Below, piece after piece: positions 50,263-61,930 of a stretch of 64,000 nt of DNA; the stretch's first letter is position 1, and each line of letters starts with the position of its first letter. Below the pieces are notes generated by a model. It ran no database searches. It worked only from the letters and a program-made list of their open reading frames with translations, and was not told where the DNA came from. This stretch comes from Mantamonas sphyraenae (taxonomy: Eukaryota > CRuMs > Mantamonadidae). The stretch spans positions 62,001 to 126,000 of the forward strand of contig JAPMXV010000015.1 in the NCBI GenBank assembly GCA_026936335.1. Direction: 5' to 3'. The position numbers were made by a program, and so were the translations under genes.

Positions 50263-52151
50263 TCACAGGTACAGACCCTCGGGCACACCCTCCTTCTTTT
50301 TGTAGAGCACATTCTCCTTGGCCTTCAGAAAGTCGTCCTGACTGACCTGAGTGCGGCGCTCGCGCAGGGCAAGGAGACCGGCCTCGGTACAGATTGCCTT
50401 GATATCGGCGCCGGACAGCTCCTCCTTGGACATGACAAACTCCTCGACATTGACGTCTTCGGCGAGGTTCATCTTGCCGCAGTGGATTCCAAAGATGTGG
50501 CGCTTTGTCTTTTGGTCGGGCATGGGGAACTCGATCTTGCGGTCGATACGGCCGGGGCGAATGAGAGCCGGATCCAGGCTTTCGATGCGATTGGTGGCCA
50601 TGATGACCTTGACATCACCTCGCGAGTCGAAACCGTCCAGGGCGTTGAGGAGCTCGAGCATGGTGCGCTGGATCTCGCGTTCGCCGCCGCTCGTGCTATC
50701 GTATCGCTTGGTGCCCACGGCATCGATTTCGTCGATAAAGACAATGGACGGGGCCATGTCCTCGGCCACGCGGAAGAGCTCGCGCACGAGCTTGGGGCCG
50801 TCGCCGAGGTATTTCTGGATGAGCTCGGAGCCGACCATGCGCAGAAACGTGGCGGAGGTTTGATTGGCCACAGCCTTGGCCAGCAAGGTCTTGCCCGTAC
50901 CTGGTGGACCGTACAGGATGACGCCCTTGGGTGGCTTGATGCCCATCTCTTCGTACAACTCGGGATGGGTCAGAGGCAGCTCGACGGCTTCCTTGATCTC
51001 CTGGATCTGAGTTTCCAGGCCGCCGATGTCTGCGTATGACTCTGTGGGTGCCTTGTCAACCTTCATGACGTTGACAGAGGGATCGACGTCGTCGTCGAGG
51101 ATGCCCACGACGCTCATGACCTTGCTGTGTGTGAGCACCGTGCACCCTGGCTCCAGTTGGTCCTTGTCCACAAACGAGGCAATGTTGACGTAGTACTCGG
51201 GTCCCATGGACGTGGAAATGATGCAATGGTTGTCATCCACCATTTCCTCGAGAGTGGCCACGCCCATGGGCGAGCCACGCAGCTCCTCGACTTGCTGGCG
51301 CTCCTCCTGCGATCAGACGAGCCACAGTCGTTCGTGCATGGCACATGGGATGGTGGGACATGCGTGAGAAACAACGCGCACGAGAGTGTGAGCATCAAGG
51401 GTGAGGTTGGGTTTGGGGGTCTCGCATGGTGTCGCAAGAGCTGCTGTTCACAACAACCACCCTGCCGCAATTCCCCTCCAAAAAGGAACGCACCTCGGTC
51501 TTCTTCTCCGCAGGCTGCTGCTGTTCCTGGTTGATGAGAAACTCCTCTTCCATGAGCAAGTAGTCCTTGATTCGTTCGAGTTTCAGCAGACGCAGCCTAC
51601 ACTTGGCGGTGGGCATGACTGGAAGGCGGACGCGGTGTCAGCGGTGAGATGGATGGTGAGCGCGCGCGGAAACGCTCTTCCCGACCGATTCCGCCTGGAC
51701 GTCGCTTGGATGCAGGCGCACTGCGACACTGGATTCCATACACAAGAGGCACGTGGCAACACATTGGCCATGATGGCGACGGCAGTGGGGGGGGGGGTTG
51801 CACTTACCCTGCGGCAGCTTGTTGGCAGACTGCGGCCCCTTCTTGCGGCGTTTGCCGAGGCGAGGCGGAGGCGCAGACGGCTTCTTCTTCTTCTTCTTGT
51901 CATCCTGTGCACAGAAAGAAGAAAGGTGGGGTGACGGGAGGAACGGGGAGCAAGGACATCGTACGATACATCCAGTGGGTCGCAGGCCAAAAAGGCGGAT
52001 GATCGGGGTGCAAGAGGCGGAAACGGAGTCAGCAGGCAGATGGAAAAGTGGATGCGGGAGATGGTCATCAAGGGAATAAGCAACGCACATTGTTGTTGCC
52101 TTGGCCATTGTTCTTGCCTCCCTGGGGCGGACCAAACTGCTGGTTTCCCAT
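50263..52151 (-). CDS. PSMC1: 26S proteasome ATPase Rpt2
   Basis: AAA+ subunit of the 19S base that unfolds and translocates substrates. Four exons, 52151-52089, 51904-51808, 51618-51494 and 51306-50263, are all in phase and give 442 aa (human 440). Exon 1 encodes [12 protein letters not shown], an N-myristoylation-type start as in other Rpt2 proteins. A Lys-rich segment, [23 protein letters not shown] (coiled coil), the OB domain and the AAA core follow, with [20 protein letters not shown] (Walker B), [20 protein letters not shown] (sensor 1, Arg fingers). The terminal LYL is the HbYX-type gate-opening tail. A poly-G run sits in intron 2 (51787-51798). Confidence 0.97.
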
Positions 52152-52248
52152 GATGTGCGAGTGGGTGGTTGGCTGGCAGCGTCGGGGCAGGCTGGCTCTG
52201 CTTCCCTCCTGCATGATGGAGCTCCACGGGAGCCAAGCCAAAGCACAC

Positions 52249-53640
52249 ATGACGAGTCGATTCGGAGGTGGAAGCAGCCGGCGGGGATCGAGCCGAGGGC
52301 GCAGCAGCAGTCGAGGACGCAGCAGTCGGACAAACTACAACTCCAACAAGGACTTGGAGGTTGTGGATCCGCCCGAGGACACGGTGCAGTCGTTGGCATG
52401 GTCGCCCAACAAGGACAACATGCTACTGGCTGGCTCGTGGGACAACAAAACCTACTGCTACGAGGTGCTGGACAACGGGGACACCAACGGAGTGGCCATC
52501 TGCGAGGAGTCGGAAGCGCCGGTGCTCGCGGTGGACTGGAATGGCGACGGAACACACGCTTTCATTGCCGGATGCGACAACCTCATCCGCATGTGGGACG
52601 TTGAACGCAACAAGGTGGAAATTGTGGGCGAGGTAAGTGTGCGGGTGGAGAGGAGGCGAGTGCGGTGGTGAGCAGGGTTGCGAAGGAGAGAAGCGCGCGG
52701 AAAGCACATGTGTGTGTGTGTGGCAGGTGGTGGCACGGCTGGAACCCAGGGACAATGCTCACACGCGCGGCAATGGACATTGACACGGGGCGTGGATGGA
52801 CTTGCAACTGTGATCGACAGCACGAGGGACCCGTGTCGTGCCTCAAGTGGCTGGATGAGGACGGGATTCTGGCGACAGGCAGCTGGGACGGCTTCCTCTG
52901 CTACTGGGATTTGAAGGACACGAAGAAGCCCGTGATGGAGTATGACACAAAGGAACGCATCTACGACCTGGACTTTAAGGCAGGCGCAGGAGCCGTGTGC
53001 ACATCGAACCGCCTGGTCATGTGCTTCGACCTGAAGGAGCCTGACAATCCCTTTGCGGTGAGTTGATCATCACCCGAGACCACCGCGTCGCCCGAAACAC
53101 CAACACACACCCCGACACACACTCACACACACACATATATGCTAATACGCTATGCCCTGGGTGCCCTCGCAGACAAAGGAGATCAACGTGAAACACCAGG
53201 TGACGCAGGTGTCGTGCTTCCCGAACGGCGAAGGGTTTGCCGTGGGCACGATTGAAGGGCGTGTGGCTGTGCAGTACTACGACCCTCCGGCGCAGGACGA
53301 CGGACGGGAATTCATTTTCAAGTGCCACCGGGTGGTGGACAAAGCCAAACAGACACACGTGCACGCTGTGAACGTGGTGACGTACCACGAGTTTGGAAGC
53401 GTTGCCACGGGGGGCTCGGACGGCACCTTTCACTTTTGGGACACAGTGGCCAAGCAACGCCTGAAGCAGTTTGACGAAGTGCAGTATCCAGTCACGGCGG
53501 GGGCGTTCAACAACGATGGCACTCTGTTTGCATACGCCCTCGGGTACGACTGGAGCAAGGGCAGCGAAGGCCTCAAGGAGAGCGATCCCATCGCCATCCT
53601 TGTCCACGAGTGTCTCGAGGAAGAGGTGACACTCAAGTGA
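52249..53640 (+). CDS. RAE1: mRNA export factor Rae1 (Gle2)
   Basis: Seven-bladed WD-repeat nucleoporin that binds Nup98 and acts in mRNA export and the spindle checkpoint. Three exons, 52249-52632, 52821-53057 and 53173-53640, each a whole number of codons, give 362 aa (human 368). The N-terminus is Ser/Arg/Gly-rich. Diagnostic text includes DLEVVDPPEDTVQSLAWSP, LAGSWDNKTYCYEV, LATGSWDGFLCYWD, VGTIEGRVAVQYYDPP, FKCHR and FAYALGYDWSKG. The acceptor of exon 2 (CGACAG|CACGAG) leaves a slightly short linker between blades 2 and 3, so a few residues there are uncertain. It is divergent from PSMC1, 97 bp between starts. Confidence 0.95.
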
Positions 53641-53718
53641 GAGGGTGAGGAGGAGGATGAGCGAGAGAGAGGAGACGCAAAGGAAACAGCGGCGAAGGAA
53701 TCGCCAATCCAATTCTCC

Positions 53719-54936
53719 ATGTTTGCACGCAAGAGCATTCGCACCGCCCTTCGGCCCGTGGCTGCTGCACGCAGTCTGAGCACAGCGTCGTCGACACGCA
53801 GTGTGTCTGTGACCAGCGCTTCTGTGGCGCCGGTGTGGGAGGCAGCAACAACACAAGGTGGACACAGCGGCCTGGTTCGCGCAGTGGCGTGCCAGGCAGG
53901 AGCATGGAAGGGACCTCAGAGGGCATGGACCCAAGGAGGCGATGCAGGACTGAGCACGTGGGTGGCACCCGCAAAGCAAGGTGTGGGTGACGAAGAGGAC
54001 AACGAGAAGAGGGGAAACTCGCTGCGGTGGGCGGAATCTCGCAGCGGGCTGGCGACGGCGGAAATGCTGATGCAGAACGGAGTGCTCAGCCGCGCGTTTG
54101 CCACAGAGACTCGAACGCGTGAGCGAGAGGTGCGCACACGCGTGCGTGCACGTGCGCGCGCCTCGCGTGCTCGTGAGCGTGAGGAGGAGCGTGGTGGGGT
54201 GTCGGAAGTGTCGCAACGCGATCAGCGTTTCATCTACGAAGACATCGACAGGGACGCACGGCAGGCAACCAGCCTCAACGACGTGGGTCTTCAGCAACAC
54301 TTGCGCAAGGTGTACCAGACCATGGGCATCACCACAGGCATTTATGCCTCGGCCGCCACCGTGGCCTTGTACACTCCCCTCGTCACCGTGACCCCGCTGG
54401 TGCCCTTTGTCCTGGGCCTGGCACCTCTGTTTATGCTTGCTCGCAGCACACCCGAATCCCACAGCCCCACCTACCGCGCTGGACTCCTGGCTGCCTTTGG
54501 TGGCATTTCCGGCTGGGCATCTGCCCCGCTCCTGGCTGCTGCGCTGTCCATGAACCCTGCCCTGGTGCCCACGGCTGCCTTGCTCACCACCGCTGTGTTT
54601 GGTGGCATGAGCGCCAGTGCCCTCCTCATGAAGCAACGCTCCATGTTGCGTTTCGGCCCGGCACTCACCGGAGGCCTTTTTGCCCTCCTTGGTGCCGGTC
54701 TGCTCAGCTTCTTTGTCGATCCCAGCTCTGCGTTTGGGGCCGCATTGCGTTCTGTCCATGTCTATGGCGGCGTCGGTCTGTTTTCTCTCTTTGTGGCGTA
54801 TGACACCCAGCGCATCATTGCCGAGTACGAGCACGGACAGCGCGACTACGTCCTCCCTGCTCTCGACATGTTCCTCAACCTCAAGGCCCTCTTCCAGCAC
54901 ATCCTCGTCATGCTCATGGGACGCAACAACGATTGA
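53719..54936 (+). CDS. GHITM: GHITM/TMBIM5-like mitochondrial Bax-inhibitor-1 family protein
   Basis: Intron-free, 405 aa. The N-terminus (MFARKSIRTALRPVAAARSLST) is a mitochondrial targeting sequence: basic, amphipathic, no acidic residues. A disordered, Arg/Glu-rich region of about 170 residues follows, then the multi-TM domain from about residue 190. The family's last part is clear: VYGGVGLFSLFVAYDTQRIIAEYEHG...LDMFLNLKALFQHILVMLMG, containing the conserved YDTQ and the Asp-containing last segments of TMBIM proteins. GHITM sits in the inner membrane and affects cristae and ion balance. The long N-terminal region is larger than in animals. Confidence 0.85.
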   Translation: MFARKSIRTALRPVAAARSLSTASSTRSVSVTSASVAPVWEAATTQGGHSGLVRAVACQAGAWKGPQRAWTQGGDAGLSTWVAPAKQGVGDEEDNEKRGNSLRWAESRSGLATAEMLMQNGVLSRAFATETRTREREVRTRVRARARASRAREREEERGGVSEVSQRDQRFIYEDIDRDARQATSLNDVGLQQHLRKVYQTMGITTGIYASAATVALYTPLVTVTPLVPFVLGLAPLFMLARSTPESHSPTYRAGLLAAFGGISGWASAPLLAAALSMNPALVPTAALLTTAVFGGMSASALLMKQRSMLRFGPALTGGLFALLGAGLLSFFVDPSSAFGAALRSVHVYGGVGLFSLFVAYDTQRIIAEYEHGQRDYVLPALDMFLNLKALFQHILVMLMGRNND

Positions 54937-55040
54937 AAGCAGCGCAATGAAGCGAACGGACTGTTTCTTTCCACGTCCCGCCCTGTTCCTCCCTCCCCAT
55001 CACCAATCACTCCCGATCACCACCTGATCACATGTGTGCA

Positions 55041-55893
55041 TCAGCAGGCCAGGATCTTCTCGCTGTTGATGAGGGTGACGCCCGCCTGAGTCATGTTCTC
55101 TTTGGCCGTGGCGATGGTGTCTTCAGCGATCCCCCGTGCTGCGTCCTCCACCATGTACGTGGTGAAGCCTGCGTTGGCCGAGTCGATGGCGGTGTAGGCC
55201 ACACAGTAGTCGTAGGCAAGCCCGCACACGTACGTCGTCGTCACGCCGGCGTCCTTCAGCAAGCCCTCCAACGGCGTCTTCTCCACACGATCGTTGTCCA
55301 TGAAGCCCGAATACGAGTCGTTCTTTGGGTTCTTACCCTTCTGGACCACCACGTCGTCGTCCTTGCGCACCAACTCCTCGTGGAATTCGGCGCCCGTCGA
55401 CCCTTGCACACAGTGTGCCGGCCACATCGTCTGCTTCACTCCTCCGTCAAGCTTGTAGCCACAAAGACACGCACCCTCCCACGTGTCAGTGTGTGTTGCA
55501 TCGCCCCGTCATCCTCACGCGGAAAATGCTCGGCCAACAACCGGGAACCTCCGCAAAGGCAAACACACCTCGATGACCGAGAACAGCTCCACACCCTCGT
55601 GGTTCCTTGCAAACGACACGTGGTCGTCCGGGTGCCAATCCTGCGTGAGCACAATCATGTCAAACATGTCCAACTCGCGCAGCTTGTTCACCACGGGGAT
55701 CACTGCACGAAAGTGTGCGTCGGGGTCAGTGTGCCAAACTCTCGGGGCCAAAAACGACGACGATGACGTCCTGGTTGGAATACGACATGACGACACTACC
55801 TTCGTTGCCGTTGGGCACAGCCAAGGAGCCTCCCTCGCAAAAGTCATTTTGCACGTCCACGATGATCAGCGCGGTCTTTCCGTTCTCCGACAT
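55041..55893 (-). CDS. PNC1: Nicotinamidase
   Basis: Hydrolyses nicotinamide to nicotinic acid for NAD salvage. Three exons, 55893-55800, 55702-55569 and 55433-55041, are in phase and give 206 aa, the usual size. The acceptor of exon 3 could be 3 nt further on (55430). The catalytic triad is visible: Asp13 in VDVQNDFC, a Lys at about 107 in VQKGKN and Cys at about 152 in GLAYDYCV. Metal ligands are in DWHPDDHVSF, and the TMWPAHCVQGSTGAEF block is typical. The isochorismatase-fold alternative is less likely because of the WPAHC and DWH-x3-H motifs. It is divergent from the YEATS gene, 150 bp between starts. Confidence 0.93.
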
Positions 55894-56043
55894 GGTTGCC
55901 CCTGTGTGTTTGGCTGCGGATGCGCATGGTGATTGTGATGATGATTTCCAACGCTGAAGAAGCAGGACGTGGCCGGAGGATGTGTGTGTGTGTGTGTGTG
56001 GATGGACGGGTGGCATTTGCGCCGATGCAGGCAGGGAAGTTCC

Positions 56044-57131
56044 ATGAGCAGGAAACGTGTGCGGGGGCAGTTCATCAGCAAACCCATTGCATACGGAAAC
56101 ACGGCACAGGTGCTGGAGGAACCAGATGGCGACGCTACGCACAGATGGTGTGTGTATCTACGCTCGGCAGACGGCACAGACCTGAGCAAGTTTGTGCGAA
56201 AGGTCGTCTTCCACCTCCACGAAGACTTTCCCGATCCGGAGCGTGTTGTCAAGACGCCGCCGTACGAGGTGCACGAAAAGGGCTGGGGCGAGTTTGCAGT
56301 GCGCATTGTGGTCCACTTGCGTGGCACCGAGCAGCAACAATACCCGTTGCAGCTCACCCACATCATCAGCCTCCACAACTACCGCGACCAGACGGTTGAC
56401 GGCAGGATCGAGCCACAGGCCATGGATGACCGTGTGGACGAGCCCGTGTTGTTTGAGCACTACGACGAGTTCCTCTTTGTCGAGCCTCGCGAAGAGTGCG
56501 TTGTTCCGCGGGGAGATGGGATAGATCATGCGCTTTTGCCCAGCAGCAACACCGCCTTTCGCGCCTCCCCGCTTCCTGCGACCAGGGAGGCCCTTGCTTT
56601 TGGTTGCACACACACACTTACACCGCCCACTTCGCCTCCCTTCCTCTGACCATCTTTGTTCCTTCCCTGCTGTGCGCTTGCACTAGTTTGTACAGTTTGG
56701 TCACGCAGGCAGACGCAAAGCGGCAGCGTCTCGTGTACAGTACGTCTCCCCGCCGTTTGCTCCACGCATGCCTCTGCACCCACGCGTGTGTCTCCACCCG
56801 TACCAACCCTCTCCCAACTTTGCGCCTCTCACGCTCGTCGTGCCCCCTTTCTCTGCCCCCCTCAGACCCAAAATATGACGAGACGTACGATCTGGCTGTG
56901 ATCAAGCGCGGCGCCGTGATCGTTCAGAACCAACTGCAGCGTGCGGAAAAGGAAAAGAAGCTCATCGACCACGAGCTCAAGCAATACCGCAAGGAAATCC
57001 ATGTTCTCAGCAAGAAGTGGCGAGCCATGGTCAAAGCCCACAAGGAGGCTACCAAACAGCAGCAGGCCGCATCATCATCGTCATCGTCATCATCGTCTTC
57101 TTCGTCGTCATCGTCGTCATCGTCATCCTGA
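56044..57131 (+). CDS. YEATS4: YEATS-domain chromatin reader (GAS41/Taf14-like)
   Basis: Three exons, 56044-56495, 56696-56739 and 56866-57131, are in phase (donors GTGCGT and GTACGT; acceptors TACAG and CCTCAG) and give 253 aa. The YEATS domain covers residues about 14-145: HRWCVYLRS, FVRKVVFHLHEDFPDPERVV, PPYEVHEKGWGEFAVRI (the GWGEF segment forms the acyl-lysine cage), YDEFLF. The 44-nt middle exon encodes a linker (LVTQADAKRQRLV). A coiled coil (AEKEKKLIDHELKQYRKEIHVL) follows, matching GAS41's SRCAP/TIP60-contacting helix. The protein ends in a pure Ser homopolymer of about 19 residues coded by TCA/TCG/TCT repeats. The small size and coiled coil favour YEATS4 over ENL/AF9. Confidence 0.88.
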
Positions 57132-57204
57132 ACATACACATAAACCGTCGTGATGGCACTCCGCACTTCCATCCAATCAATCTTTTTGACAGAGAGCGAG
57201 AACC

Positions 57205-60200
57205 ATGGGAGTCCCGAAATTCTTCAAATGGATCTCAGAACGCTATCCGCTGATCCTTCAGGATCTGGACGATAGCTTCCGGCCAGAGTTTGGTACGTGT
57301 TCACAGAGACCATGCAGGACGCGTGGCGAATGGCCGCAACGAACAAGCCGCGCCGTGCGCCTCGTGTACCCCCTCCACAACCCTACCCCCCTTTCCCCAC
57401 CAAACCACATGCCTGGAGGTCAATACACTTCCCGGATGCCCACATCTTTGAGCCCACTGGCGTTGGCACGCTGACAAACTCGGAACCATTCCACCACCAC
57501 CACACACACAGACAATCTGTACCTGGACATGAACGGCATCATCCACAACTGCTCACACGGACGATCGTCGATGGCCAACATGACGAAGAAGAGATGGTCC
57601 TGAACATCTTTGCTTACATCGACTACCTGTTCCGCATCACCCGGCCTCGCAAAACCGTCTTTATGGCCATCGATGGTGCGTGTGTGTGTGGCGGCTGCCT
57701 TTTGCTGTGCTTTTGTGCTCCTTTCCACACATGTCACCGCCCACTGGCACAGGTTGAGGCCTCGCACGTGCTGACACACGCCCGCAAACTTTTCACCTCA
57801 GGATGTGCTCCCCGCGCCAAAATGAACCAGCAGCGTGCACGACGCTTCCGCTCTGCCAAGGAGGCCAAGGAGGTGAGCAGCGAGTGGGAAATGGTCCACG
57901 CACACGTTTGGATGTGTGGGCACACGTAGCTGCGTCCGCCTGCGTGTGCCGCGGGCGCCGCAACGTCGCTGACACTTTTGGGTGCCCAATCCTCAGAATC
58001 TGGACGCCAAGATTGCCAAGGGCGAAAAGGTGGCTGAGAACCCATTCGACTCGAACTGCATCACGCCAGGAACCCCGTTCATGGCCAGGCTGTCCGATCA
58101 TCTGGAGTACTTTGTGTGCCAGCGCATGCAGACCGAAAAGGCCTGGCAGGGCGTCGAGGTGATCCTTTCTGGCCACCAAGTCCCTGGCGAGGGAGAGCAC
58201 AAGATCATGGACTACATCCGCCTGCAGCGACACAACAACGCATGGGAGCCCGAGCGCTCGCACTGCCTTTACGGTCTCGACGCAGACCTCATCATGCTCG
58301 GTCTGGTGCGTTTGTTCGTTCCAACTTGCTGCCTGCATGTTTTCCCGCCAAATCGCCCTTTGGCCGCGCCCCACACGGACACACCCGCCCTCGAACCCGT
58401 CATATACTCACACGCATGCACTGTTCATTTGTGAACCTCCAACGCGCGTGGTACAGGCCACACATGAGCCCAACTTTGCGCTGCTGCGCGAGGAAGTCAA
58501 GTTTGGCAAGGAGGGCCGCGGGAACGGGCGTGCAAAGTCCAAGCAGTTTACAGAATTCCCCAAGTTCCAGCTGCTGTACGTGTCGCTGGTGCGTGAGTAT
58601 CTCAGCATGGAGTTTCAGGACAAGGCACCTCGCAGCGGCTTTGACGTGGAGCGCGTGATCGACGACTTTGTGTTTGTGTGCTACTTCATCGGCAACGACT
58701 TTCTGCCTCACCTGCCCTTCCTGGACATCGGTGAAGGCTCGCTGGACAAGCTGTTTGACTCGTACAAGTCGTCGCTGGAGCATCTGGACGATTACCTGAC
58801 CCAGGCTGGCGAAGTGGACCTGGCCAAGGTCAACGTGTTGCTGCAGAAACTCGTGGCCGACGAACACACCATGCTCATGGAACATGCCAACGAGAACGAC
58901 TGGTGGTTGCACGTGGACGTCAAAGCAGCAGGTAGCAGCGGTGGCGGTGGAAGCAGCAGCAGCAGCAGCAGCAGCAGCGGTGGCGGCAAGGGGTTGCAAC
59001 GCACAAAGAGTGGCACCCGGATCACCCCGCAGAACTCGAGCAACTCGGTGTTGGAGGACGCAGCGGCGGCGGATGGGGCACACAACTCAAGTGGTAATTT
59101 GGATCTTGAGGAGATTGCGGCCATGAGCTTGGAGTGGCAGGAGAAAGACGATGTGCTGGAGGATGTGGAGTCGACGTCGGTGGGCAAGCTGGTGCACCTG
59201 GACTCGGACGAGATCCAGCTGGTGAACTACCATCACAACCAAGACCGGATGGGTTACAACCCAGAGGTTGTGGAGGCGCTCAAGGATGCATTCTACAAGG
59301 CCAAGTTTGACGGCTACACCGAGGAGGGCAACTTTCGCCGCCAGGTGGTGCGACACTACATCGAGGGCCTCGTGTGGGTGTACCGGTATTACTACAAGGG
59401 TTGCCCGTCGTGGCGCTGGTTCTACCCGTACCACTACGCTCCGCTGATTTCCGATCTGGTGGATCTCGACGAGTTCAACGGCATCGAGTTTGAACAGAGC
59501 ACTCCGTTCCTGCCGTACCAACAGCTGATGTCTGTGCTGCCGCGTCTGTCGCACAAGCTGCTGCCCGAGGCGTATGCAGACCTGATGATGGACCCGCATG
59601 GGCCGATTGCCGACTTTTACCCAGACACATTCGAGATGGACATGGACGGGAAGCGCAACGACTGGGAAGCTGTGATTCTGTTGCCTTTCATCGACGAGGA
59701 GCGTCTCTTTGCAGCCATGGACACAGTGGACGACGACGAATTGGAGGAGGACGAGCGAGCACGCAACACACACGGCCCCTCGCTTGTGTACGCGTACGAC
59801 AAGAGCAGCAAGGGCAAGGCCATCAAGGCGACGCTGCCGGGCGTGCTGCCAGACCTGCCTCCCGTGCAGGTGGTGTGCAACACGTACGACATCTTTGCCG
59901 AGGAGAACTTTGAGGTGTGTCGTTTTGTGCCTCGTGTGCGCGACGGCTTCTTTGTCACGCCGGGCTACCCCGTGCTCACGGGTCTGCTCTACACGCATCG
60001 TCTGTACAATGCTGGCGTGCACATCCACAACTACCCGTCCAAGCGCAAGAGCGTGGTGCTGTCGATCGAATCGGCAAAGTCGATGCGCGCCAAGGAGGAC
60101 AAGGAACGCAAGAAGGCAGCAGGCGAACAGGGGAGCAGCAGCAGCAGCGGTGGCACGCATGAGGAGGGCGATGAGGAGGAGGAGGAGGAAGAGTACGAGG

Positions 60201-61897
60201 ACGACGGCGGAGCGGTGCCGCGTGGCAGCGTGTTGGACAACTGGACTGATCCTGCGCCATTTGGCGCGTCGTTGGAAGCCAACGCGACGGATTTGGCAGC
60301 GGTTCTGCTGGGCCAGCTGGTGGTGGCCGACTGGCCGTACACGAAAAAGGCGCGTGTGGTTGCAGTGGCGGACAAAAAGGTGACGCTGACGGAAGGCAGG
60401 ACGAAGGCAGAGTCGACGGTGGCTTGGAAGAAGCAGGTGGACAACGTGTGCACGGGCCTGCTGAAGAAGCGCGGTGTGAATGTGCCGCGTGTCAAGACGC
60501 TGGTGACGGTGCAGTTTGTGAACGGGGTGGAGCTGAGTGCCAACGGCGAGGGCAAGCTTGTGTACTCGGACGAGCTGACCGTGTTGCCACTGCGCATGCT
60601 GATGGACATGAACAGGCTTCCGCTGGACCGGTTTGCGGTGAAGGAGAAGCTGACGTTGGAGGAACAGTATCCGCTTGGGTCGCGTGTGGTGTACATGGGC
60701 CAGGGCACGGGCCTGTATGGCAGCCTGGGCGAGGTGGTGGGCCACCATGAGGACTCGGGCACGTTGACGCTGGAGGTCGAGGCGCAGGTGTACGAAGTGG
60801 CAGACTTTGCGACGACCATCAACGAACGCTTCGAGGACAAGTACTACCGGCACCCGGAAGTGGCGAGCATGGTGCACCTGTCGTCCAAGGTGCTGTCAAA
60901 GCTGCTGGGCCACCTGACGGTGGACCCGGGCAACCGCAACGTGGGCCTGGATGTGCGCGACAACCGCACGCCGCCGCAGCAGTGTGTCGGGTACACGCGC
61001 GCGGCACCGCCAGAAAATTCGGGTCAGTACTGGGACTGGCAGTACAGCGAACGTTGTGTGGACCTGCTGCTGGACTACAAGCGCAACTTCAATGAGTTTG
61101 TGCGACTGCTGAGCAAGAACCAGCACGAACGCAGGCTGAATCTGGACTCGCTGGGGGGCAACAACAACAAGCGCCTGAAGGAGCTCCCGTCACAGGTGAT
61201 GGAGTTTATCAAGAGCAAGGACTTGTCCTCGGCAGAGATGGTGCCTGGGGGCAGCTTCGTGATGAGCGCCCGCGCGGTGGAAGAGACGGAGGGTGCTGTG
61301 ATGGAGCTTGTGGAACAGCTGAGCGCACGTGTGTCGATGACAGTGAGCAATGTGGTGCCAGAACTGGTGCGCATCCCGCGCAAGTCGCAGGCAGAGGCAG
61401 ACAACGAGGGTGGCCTGACGGCAAGCAGCGAGGTCTACCTGGGAGACCGCGTGATGTACGCGGTGGACGACGGCCTGGTGCCTCTGGGCATGCGAGCCAC
61501 GGTGATTGGCGTGTACGACGGCATGCTGGACTTGCTGCTGGACGAGCCGTGGTTCAACGCCTCGGATCTGAACGGCAAGCTGAGCACGCGTCGCGGCGTG
61601 ACGGTGCTGACTGGAAGCGTGCTCGTACTGAGTGGCGCAGAGGGATTGCAGGGCAAGCGCACGGCGGTGCACGAGGCACACTCTGTGGAGGCGCTGCCTG
61701 CGCCGTCTGTGATGTCGAGGCTGCCAAAGTTGCAGAGCGAGGCAAGCAACAGCAGCAGTGGCAGCGGCAAGGGCAAGGGCAAGCATGGCAAGGGCAAGCA
61801 CGGAAAGGGCAAGGCACAGCAGCAGCAACAACAGCAGCAGCGTAACGGTGGAGGTGGCGGGCGAAACAGTGTCGGAAGCAGCAGCAGCAGCAGCAGC

Positions 61898-61930
<33 letters not shown>

